From the NCBI GenBank assembly GCA_021778575.1, contig JAJYCH010000411.1:1-5149 (forward strand): a stretch of DNA of 5,149 nt, read 5' to 3'. The notes beneath the pieces were generated by a model, which was given only the letters and a program-made list of their open reading frames with translations, searched no databases and was not told the DNA's origin. This DNA comes from Planctomycetota bacterium (GTDB taxonomy: Bacteria; Planctomycetota; Planctomycetia; Isosphaerales; Isosphaeraceae). Shown piece after piece: positions 1 to 5,149 of the stretch. The position numbers and the translations under genes are program-made. The stretch's first letter is position 1. Every line of letters begins with the position of its first letter.

Positions 1-5
1 TCCTC
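1..5 (-). promoter_or_regulatory. Possible ribosome binding site for a further downstream gene
   Basis: The minus strand reads GAGGA at 5-1, some 17 to 21 bases past the stop codon of the large gene. If a start codon follows within about ten bases outside the window, a third operon gene begins there. The motif is short and the start is not visible, so this is only a candidate. Confidence -1.
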
Positions 6-21
6 GGGGATACCGCCCCGA
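4..21 (-). terminator. Short hairpin directly after the stop codon (weak terminator candidate)
   Basis: TCGGGG at 4-9 and CCCCGA at 16-21 form a perfect 6-base-pair stem with a 6-base loop, starting one base past the TGA of the large gene. The part of the minus strand inside the window shows no T tract after it, so intrinsic termination is not supported. It could equally be a chance stem in GC-rich DNA or a translational element for the next gene. Confidence -1.
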
Positions 22-3000
22 TCAGCGGCCGGCGGGCGGGCGTTCGAGCTTGTTGAAATACTGGTCGAGACCCGAGCGATACTCCTCAGGAAGTGCGGCT
101 CCGGTCTCTCCGGTCGCCTGCGAGATCCCATGATCCTCGCGGACTTCCTTCTGGTTGACGCCGTTGCCCATCAAGGCCAGCGCCGAGTCGCTGGTCGTCC
201 CCTTGCCGCCGCCGCCGGGAGACGAACCGCCACCGCCCCCCCCTTTGGGGTTGATCCGCTTCGACTGGAGCAGAAGCTCGATCGCCTCGGTCTCGGCCGC
301 GATGGCCGGGGCTCCGGTCTCGGGCTTGTTGAGGATATCGGTCGCTTCCTCCATCACCAGGCCAACCTTGTTGAGCAGGTTCAGTTCGTAGCCGAACTCC
401 TGCTCGGCGTCGGGCAGCTCGCGAATCCGCTCGATGACCTTCACGACCCGTTCCATCAGGACATCCTGGGTCTTGGCGAGCCCCTTGGCTTCCTTCTTCG
501 ATTCCTCGGCGGCGAGCGCGGGGCGAGCCTGTTCAGCCACCCGGGTCTGGTCGCGGAGGTTGACCTCCCCTTCGAGGATCTGGAGAACTTCAAGGACCAC
601 CGAAGGCGGCAGGCTCCCCTTCGACTTCGAACCGGGGCAGGTTCCGCTCTTGGCCGGGTCGACCAGGTCCTCGGCCCAGCGGTCGAGCGTGTCCGACCAG
701 AATTCGGCCTGGGCGATCGAGAGCCCTTGCTCGCGCTTGAGGTCGTCGCCAAGTTGTCGGAGGGCACCGATGACATCTTTTTGACGCATCTCGTCGAGGA
801 CCGTCTTGAACCGGACGAACTGACGACGCTCGAAGTAAGCGGCCATGTCGTCCATGATCACCGAGACGGTGTGCGAGCCCTTGGCCTCCTGCTCGGCCAG
901 GCCATCGAGGATCTGGAACGTCGGTTCGGAAAGCCCCGCGCGATCCTTGGGGGGGGCGGCGGGCTTCGGGGCTGCTGCCGGATTCGCGTCGACGATCTTG
1001 GCCCCCGCGACAGCGGGTGCCACGACAGCGGGTGCCGCGGGAGCCGCCGGGGCGACTGCCACGAAATTGGCCACGACGCGCCCCTGGAGCATTCCTGTCA
1101 TGGCCCGGGGGTTTGCGTTCACGGTCGTCAGGCCAAACGAATCCTTCACCTGGTCGCCGATCTTGGCGGCGACGGTGGTTTGCAGTCGCGACGCCGCCTT
1201 GAGCCGCTTGACCAGGGTGCTTCCTTCGAGGTTGGCGAGGACCTTGTTCAGCTCGTCGGCCACCTTCTCGAATTCGGCCAGGAGGTCGCGCTGCTGGACC
1301 AGGGCCTCGTCCACCTTCTGAGCGGCGGGCGGATCACCCGGCTCGCCCGGCTTCACGCCACCGGTCAGGGTGGTGGTCGGCAGGAGGAGCCTGGGCGTCT
1401 TGGGCGGCGACGGAGGCGACGGCTTCGCTTCCTTGGTGTCGGCCGGCTGCTGGGTCGACTCGGTATCGACCACGGCGGGAACGGCGGTCGGCGGCTTGGC
1501 CTCAGCGGGCTTGGACTCGCCCGGCTTCGCCTGCGATCCCGACCGGACGTTGCCAGCCATCGGGGCCGAGTTGCTGGGCGACTTGGCCGCGACCGCTTTC
1601 TCGGCCTGGCTGGCCTGCTTCAAAAGGTCGGCGACCGAGGGCATCCGGTTGTCGGAGATGTCCTTGAGAACCTGGAGCATCTCGGCCCAGCGTTCGAGGT
1701 GGCCGACGCCGAACTCGGGGTTCCGCATCGCCTGCTTGACCAGATCTTCGCCCGAGTTCACCAGTCCCGACAGCCGTCGACCGTTCGCCCGCTCGGCCGA
1801 GGCCTGGGCTTCGATCTTCTTGCGATTCTCGGCCGTGTCGAGTTCGGCGGGAGGCAGTTCGCGGAGTTGCTTGTTGGTCTCGTAGAGCTGCAACTCGCGG
1901 TCGCGGACTTCGAGCGACTGGCGGTGCCACTTGCTCAGTTGTTCGGTCAACCAGATCGCGTGCTGTTCGGCACTCAGGATGTACAAGGTATAAGGCGGCG
2001 ACAGAATCCGGGCGCGACCGGGCAGGTAATCCTCGGCGAAGACCCGGAGCGAGATCGGCTGGGGCTCGATCCCGAACGACTTGGCCGAGAACGCCCCGGC
2101 GAGTTCGAGGGTCTCCTTGTCGGGAGCACCGGCGGCGAGAACCTTGTCGCCCGTCGCGATCGACCGGACAGCCCGATTATCGAGCCCTTGCCAGACCAGC
2201 CCGACGCGCTTGACGCCGAAATCGTCCTGGGCCCGGATCTTGAAGTTGAGCAGTTCGGAGTCGAGAACAACCTTCTGACGCGGCAGGTCCTCGATCATCA
2301 AGGTCGGAGCTTCGTCGTCCCGGCCGGTGATCTTGAGCGTGAACGGTTCCTTGCCCGCCAGGCCAAACCGGTCGGTCCAGCGGAACCGGAGGTCGCGCGA
2401 GCCGTCAATCGCGATGGCGGGGCTGGACAGAATCGAGCCGGTCGGAGTCAGCGACGACTCATCGAGCCAGGCCGATGCCAGCTCGCGGCCTGCCTTCGCG
2501 GTGAAGGTCGCCCGGGCTCCCTTGACCAGGGTGATCGAGCCGCCTCGGACGTCTTTCTCGGTCGCGCCGGGTCGTCCCAGATAGTCGGGCAGCGTGACGC
2601 CGGCGACGACCGACGTCAGTTCGGGCCGGTGCATCGGCTCGACCTCGATCGAGCGAACGGCGTCGCCAACCTTGAGGTCGATCCGCGACTTGACCACCTG
2701 CGACGGCAGGTCGAATTCGTACTTGTTGTTCTTGAGCAGTGCGACCACGGGCGCTCGATCGCCGATCGTCGCCATGGCGGTCGCAGGATGGCGCGCGGTC
2801 GACTCGGTCAGCTTGACCTCGAAGACGAACGGCTCGCCGTGGGCGACGACCAGCTTCGACGGGACCGGTTCGAGCATCGCGAAGGTATAGCGCGGCGTCG
2901 CCTTCCAGGGGGCGAGCAGGCGAGCCAGAGTGTTCGAGGCGGCCGGGCTGAAGACCACGAAAAGGCCGATGGCGATCGCCGCCGGACCGGCCAGCAGGCC

Positions 3001-3477
3001 GATCCACAACTTGTGGCGCGGGCTCGGCACGGCGTCGGTGAAGTCGCGTTTCGCGGCGTCGTCAGCCACCTGGATGATCGCCGCCTCGACCAGTTGGCGC
3101 GACCTCCGCTGTTCCGAATCGTCGTGGGCCAGCTCGATCACGCCGAGAAGCTGGTCACCGATCCGGGGGTGCTTCCGGGCCAGGAGCCGGGCAAGCTGGT
3201 CCGGGCGTCGTTGCCGCCAGACCCAGCGGTAGAGGGCAAAAGGGACCAGTGCTCCGGCCACCGCCGAGACGCCGAACAGAGCCGCGCGCGGCCAGGTCGG
3301 CGTCTCCCAGACCCGGTCGAGCGCGTAGAGGCACAGGAACGCCACGACCAGCCCGAACGCGGCCTGCGCCAGGGACTCGATGGTCTTGATGGTCCAGACC
3401 CGTCGACGAAAGTCGTCGAGCTGGTGCCGGAGTTTATCGGGGATCTGCAACCGCTCGTTTGACCCGGCGATGCTCAT
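22..3477 (-). CDS. Large DUF4175-like membrane-anchored coiled-coil protein
   Basis: This 1151-residue protein starts at an ATG with a good ribosome binding site and ends at a TGA at 24-22. Likely membrane helices lie at residues 34-53, 63-86 and 157-178. The cytoplasmic loop between the second and third carries LARLLARKHPRIGDQLL, a pattern typical of DUF4175-like proteins. Residues 200-500 are beta-rich Ig-like domains, including RAQDDFGVKRVGL at 415-427. Residues 503-631 are helical with coiled-coil character, 632-718 are a Pro/Ala/Lys linker, 720-785 are helical, 806-847 are a second Ala/Pro linker, and 850-1075 are helical. The last of these contains LPPSVVLEVLQILEGEVNLR at 956-975, which looks like a conserved core. 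A Gly-rich run (1079-1092) precedes the C-terminal motif LPEEYRSGLDQYFNKL (1129-1144). Only two cysteines occur, C48 in a membrane helix and C946. The architecture suggests an envelope scaffold anchored in the inner membrane. The DUF4175 link rests on topology and general pattern only, and no enzymatic motif is visible. Confidence -1.
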   Translation of the reverse strand: MSIAGSNERLQIPDKLRHQLDDFRRRVWTIKTIESLAQAAFGLVVAFLCLYALDRVWETPTWPRAALFGVSAVAGALVPFALYRWVWRQRRPDQLARLLARKHPRIGDQLLGVIELAHDDSEQRRSRQLVEAAIIQVADDAAKRDFTDAVPSPRHKLWIGLLAGPAAIAIGLFVVFSPAASNTLARLLAPWKATPRYTFAMLEPVPSKLVVAHGEPFVFEVKLTESTARHPATAMATIGDRAPVVALLKNNKYEFDLPSQVVKSRIDLKVGDAVRSIEVEPMHRPELTSVVAGVTLPDYLGRPGATEKDVRGGSITLVKGARATFTAKAGRELASAWLDESSLTPTGSILSSPAIAIDGSRDLRFRWTDRFGLAGKEPFTLKITGRDDEAPTLMIEDLPRQKVVLDSELLNFKIRAQDDFGVKRVGLVWQGLDNRAVRSIATGDKVLAAGAPDKETLELAGAFSAKSFGIEPQPISLRVFAEDYLPGRARILSPPYTLYILSAEQHAIWLTEQLSKWHRQSLEVRDRELQLYETNKQLRELPPAELDTAENRKKIEAQASAERANGRRLSGLVNSGEDLVKQAMRNPEFGVGHLERWAEMLQVLKDISDNRMPSVADLLKQASQAEKAVAAKSPSNSAPMAGNVRSGSQAKPGESKPAEAKPPTAVPAVVDTESTQQPADTKEAKPSPPSPPKTPRLLLPTTTLTGGVKPGEPGDPPAAQKVDEALVQQRDLLAEFEKVADELNKVLANLEGSTLVKRLKAASRLQTTVAAKIGDQVKDSFGLTTVNANPRAMTGMLQGRVVANFVAVAPAAPAAPAVVAPAVAGAKIVDANPAAAPKPAAPPKDRAGLSEPTFQILDGLAEQEAKGSHTVSVIMDDMAAYFERRQFVRFKTVLDEMRQKDVIGALRQLGDDLKREQGLSIAQAEFWSDTLDRWAEDLVDPAKSGTCPGSKSKGSLPPSVVLEVLQILEGEVNLRDQTRVAEQARPALAAEESKKEAKGLAKTQDVLMERVVKVIERIRELPDAEQEFGYELNLLNKVGLVMEEATDILNKPETGAPAIAAETEAIELLLQSKRINPKGGGGGGSSPGGGGKGTTSDSALALMGNGVNQKEVREDHGISQATGETGAALPEEYRSGLDQYFNKLERPPAGR
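202..246 (-). repeat. Gly-rich tract with an 8-base homopolymer
   Basis: Residues 1078-1092 of the large protein are Lys followed by two Gly runs split by Ser-Ser-Pro. The DNA holds a C8 run at 236-243 and a (GCC)4 run just below position 220. The tract links the last helical region to the C-terminal motif and probably acts as a flexible hinge. Confidence -1.
1008..1036 (-). repeat. 15-base tandem repeat in an Ala/Pro linker
   Basis: The 14-mer CGACAGCGGGTGCC occurs at 1008-1021 and again at 1023-1036, a period of 15 bases. On the coding strand it gives two copies of an Ala-Pro-Ala-Val type pentapeptide within residues 815-824. The period is a multiple of three, so gain or loss of a unit would keep the frame. 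The repeat lies in a flexible linker of the large protein. Confidence -1.
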
Positions 3478-3538
3478 GTCAACCCCTTTGGTAGTTCAGG
3501 ACGTGACCACTCCGAACAACAACAACATCCGACCGCGA
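3478..3538 (-). other. 61-base intergenic spacer with an (AAC)4 run
   Basis: The spacer separates the two same-strand genes. It holds the ribosome binding site of the downstream gene and a short trinucleotide repeat, AAC four times on the plus strand at 3515-3526 (GTT on the transcribed sense). I see no GC-rich hairpin with a T tract and no convincing -35/-10 pair. Read-through from the upstream gene as one operon is therefore the simplest reading. Confidence -1.
3483..3489 (-). promoter_or_regulatory. Ribosome binding site of the large coiled-coil gene
   Basis: On the minus strand the sequence AAAGGGG lies five bases before the ATG at 3477-3475. It is a reasonable Shine-Dalgarno match and supports this start over later in-frame codons. 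Confidence -1.
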
Positions 3539-5149
3539 TCAGATCAGGCCAATCCACTTACGCCCGGCCCAGAACAGCCCCAGGCATCCGACAAGTGTAC
3601 CCGCGACCGCCGGATGGCACCAGAGCTGGACCCGACGGATCAAGGGGGGCGGCTCGGGCAGTTCGGCCAGGGCCCGGGTGATCTCGGCCACCTTGTCGGG
3701 CTTGACCACTTCCCCTCGGGTGACGCGGGCGATCTCTTCGAGAACCTCCGGACGGGCCGGTCGGCCCAGCCGTTCGGCGGCGACCCCCTGGACGTTCACC
3801 GTCGCCTCCAGTTTGGCGCGGGTCTCCTTGCAAGTCAGCGTCACCTGGTACTTGCCTGGCTCCTGCGGGTCGAACCGGCCCGAGAACGTGCCCCATTCCT
3901 CGCCGTCGGATCGGAACCGGACCGTCTCGGTCTTGCCCGACGGGGCGGTGATCCGGGCCACCACTTCCCCCTGGCGGACCGGCTCGCCGCTGGGCTCGGT
4001 CACGTTGGCGTGGAGGGTCAAGGTCTGATTCATCCGGGGCTGGTCGGGGACGTAGTAGAGACGCATGGTCTCCCCCTTGGCCATGTTCCGCTGATAGGCC
4101 ATCCAGCGGACCACTTGCCCCCAGAACCGGTAGTGGTACTTGTCCTCGACCCCTTTCCGCCACCGCCAGGCACCGTCGGTCCCCATGAACAGGACCTTCC
4201 CGGCGCCGAAGGTCCGGGTGACCAGCAGCGGCAGGCGGCCGGTCTCGTTCGAGATATCCTTGTGGACGGCGAGGACGTCGGTCCCCGCCTTGGCCCGGAC
4301 GACCGGGGCGTACCACTGGAAGCCCGGCAACCCTTCCCAGACCTGGGCGTTGTCGTCCGACGAGTCGGCAAGCTTGGTCAGGAGGCTCCGCCGACCCGAC
4401 TCGGTCAGCTCGAAATGGTTCGGAGTTCGCGAGCCCCAACCCCCCGGCTGCGAGGGGTCGAGCACGACCGGGCAGAGATCCCCCAGCTCGGTTTCGAGCA
4501 ACGAGAACTGGCGACCGTCCCAACCGGGCAGGAAGACCAGGCCGCTGGCCTGATGCTCGACCAGCCCTTTGAGCTGGCGACAGTCCTCGGCGGTAAGCTG
4601 GCCGTTCTCCAGGCCCACGTCCCCCAGAAAGACGACGTCAAACTTCGAGAGTTCGTCCAGGCCCTTCGGGAACGCCTTGATGTAGTCCTTGTTGCCGCCG
4701 CCGGGCTTGCTCAGACCGGGGTGAAACAGCAGGCACGACAGGTCGATCCCCGGGTCGCGCGACAGGGCGTTTCGGAGGTAGCGATACTCCCAGCGCGGGG
4801 TCGATTCCACGACCAGGACCTTGAGCTTCTCCTCGCGGATCGCGATCGGGGCCGAGAACGAGTTGTTGTCCACAAGCTGTTCGTCGGGATGCTTGGGGAC
4901 GGTGAGCTTGAGCGTGAACTCGCCGGTTCCCTTCGGCTTCCAGAGGATCTCGTCGGTCGTCCGGGTCATCGGCTCGACCTTGACTTCCTTGGTCACCTCG
5001 TCGCCGTCGGAGGTCTTGAGGCTGACGGTCGTCACATAAGCTCGGGGCATCGCGCTATCGATGGTGAATGGAACCCGGACCGCCTTGCCGGCGACGCCAA
5101 AAGTCGGGGCGTCGATGCTCAGCAGTTCGATGTCGGGCAACCGCGTGGC
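3539..5149 (-). CDS. Membrane-anchored protein with a glutamine-amidotransferase-like domain and Ig-like domains (5' partial)
   Basis: The gene is cut by the window edge: three in-frame sense codons precede the first possible start, a TTG at 5140-5138. That TTG has no ribosome binding site and falls in what looks like domain sequence, so the true start lies outside. Numbered from the TTG, residues 1-100 are a beta-rich CARDB/Ig-like domain ending in DNNSF. Residues 105-350 form a class I amidotransferase-like alpha/beta fold, opening with KVLVVES and closing with GTDGAWRWR (321-328) and FWGQVVRW (339-346). Residues 360-450 are a second Ig-like domain, 455-497 are helical, and about 509-525 form a membrane helix followed by a short basic tail. 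These features match planctomycetal proteins encoded beside BatA/MoxR genes. The fold's usual nucleophile-elbow cysteine appears to be missing, with PGWDGR at 205-210 in the likely place, so a structural or ligand-binding role is more likely than catalysis. The bulk of the protein is probably extracytoplasmic. The coding assignment is firm and the function is inferred. Confidence -1.
   Translation of the reverse strand, partial: ATRLPDIELLSIDAPTFGVAGKAVRVPFTIDSAMPRAYVTTVSLKTSDGDEVTKEVKVEPMTRTTDEILWKPKGTGEFTLKLTVPKHPDEQLVDNNSFSAPIAIREEKLKVLVVESTPRWEYRYLRNALSRDPGIDLSCLLFHPGLSKPGGGNKDYIKAFPKGLDELSKFDVVFLGDVGLENGQLTAEDCRQLKGLVEHQASGLVFLPGWDGRQFSLLETELGDLCPVVLDPSQPGGWGSRTPNHFELTESGRRSLLTKLADSSDDNAQVWEGLPGFQWYAPVVRAKAGTDVLAVHKDISNETGRLPLLVTRTFGAGKVLFMGTDGAWRWRKGVEDKYHYRFWGQVVRWMAYQRNMAKGETMRLYYVPDQPRMNQTLTLHANVTEPSGEPVRQGEVVARITAPSGKTETVRFRSDGEEWGTFSGRFDPQEPGKYQVTLTCKETRAKLEATVNVQGVAAERLGRPARPEVLEEIARVTRGEVVKPDKVAEITRALAELPEPPPLIRRVQLWCHPAVAGTLVGCLGLFWAGRKWIGLI

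Noticed and set aside
1008..1036. Short direct repeats as a possible CRISPR or mobile-element remnant
   Set aside because: There are only two copies with a one-base spacer, lying in frame inside an Ala/Pro linker. This is a coding tandem duplication with no spacers, inverted ends or target-site duplication.
130..3462. An 1110-codon open frame on the plus strand, antisense to almost the whole large gene
   Set aside because: Its codons pair exactly with those of the minus-strand gene, so it stays open whenever that gene avoids TTA, CTA and TCA codons, which are rare at high GC. It ends where the real gene uses a TCA for Ser6. The product is rich in Arg, Gly, Leu and Asp without domain-like segments, whereas the minus-strand protein has membrane helices, Ig-like domains and a ribosome binding site.
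3478..3538. A separate promoter or terminator between the two genes
   Set aside because: No hairpin with a T tract and no paired -35/-10 elements could be recognised. The spacer is short and the genes are co-oriented, so co-transcription is more likely.
3558..4523. A 321-codon minus-strand frame overlapping the upstream gene
   Set aside because: It is an out-of-frame shadow inside a gene with clear domains. Its translation is dominated by Gly, Arg and Pro and it has no recognisable motif.
5138..5140. TTG as the true start of the upstream gene
   Set aside because: The frame stays open to the window edge, only nine bases precede the TTG, no Shine-Dalgarno sequence is visible, and the protein would begin in a beta domain without the expected N-terminal membrane segments. 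The gene is better treated as 5' partial.

Overview
The window is GC-rich DNA holding two long genes on the minus strand. Together they fill almost all of it. Codon use is strongly biased to G/C in the third position, and the two protein types suggest a member of the Planctomycetes, most likely a high-GC Isosphaerales-type lineage. This assignment rests on recognising the protein families and not on any marker gene.

Reading in the direction of transcription, from high to low coordinates, the first gene (5149 down to 3539) is the C-terminal part of a membrane-anchored protein. Its order is an Ig/CARDB-like domain, a class I glutamine-amidotransferase-like fold that appears to lack the catalytic cysteine, a second Ig-like domain, a short helical region and a C-terminal membrane helix. 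The gene enters from outside the window, so its N-terminus is missing. After a 61-base gap with no recognisable terminator comes the second gene (3477 down to 22). It encodes an 1151-residue protein with three N-terminal membrane helices, a series of beta-rich Ig-like domains, and long helical or coiled-coil segments separated by Pro/Ala linkers. It ends in a Gly-rich stretch and a short C-terminal motif. The last 21 bases of the window hold a small hairpin and a possible ribosome binding site for a further gene.

From general knowledge, gene pairs of this type in planctomycetes often sit downstream of a MoxR-type AAA ATPase, a DUF58 protein and BatA/VWA-type membrane proteins. The two genes here would then be the distal part of such an envelope operon, with large extracytoplasmic domains that probably act in assembly or scaffolding. 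The upstream members are not in this window, so that is inference. I found no RNA genes, insertion sequences, CRISPR arrays, phage genes or defence genes. The points most worth a second look are an apparent internal duplication of a helical module in the large protein, the degenerate amidotransferase-like site, and the repeat-rich linkers.
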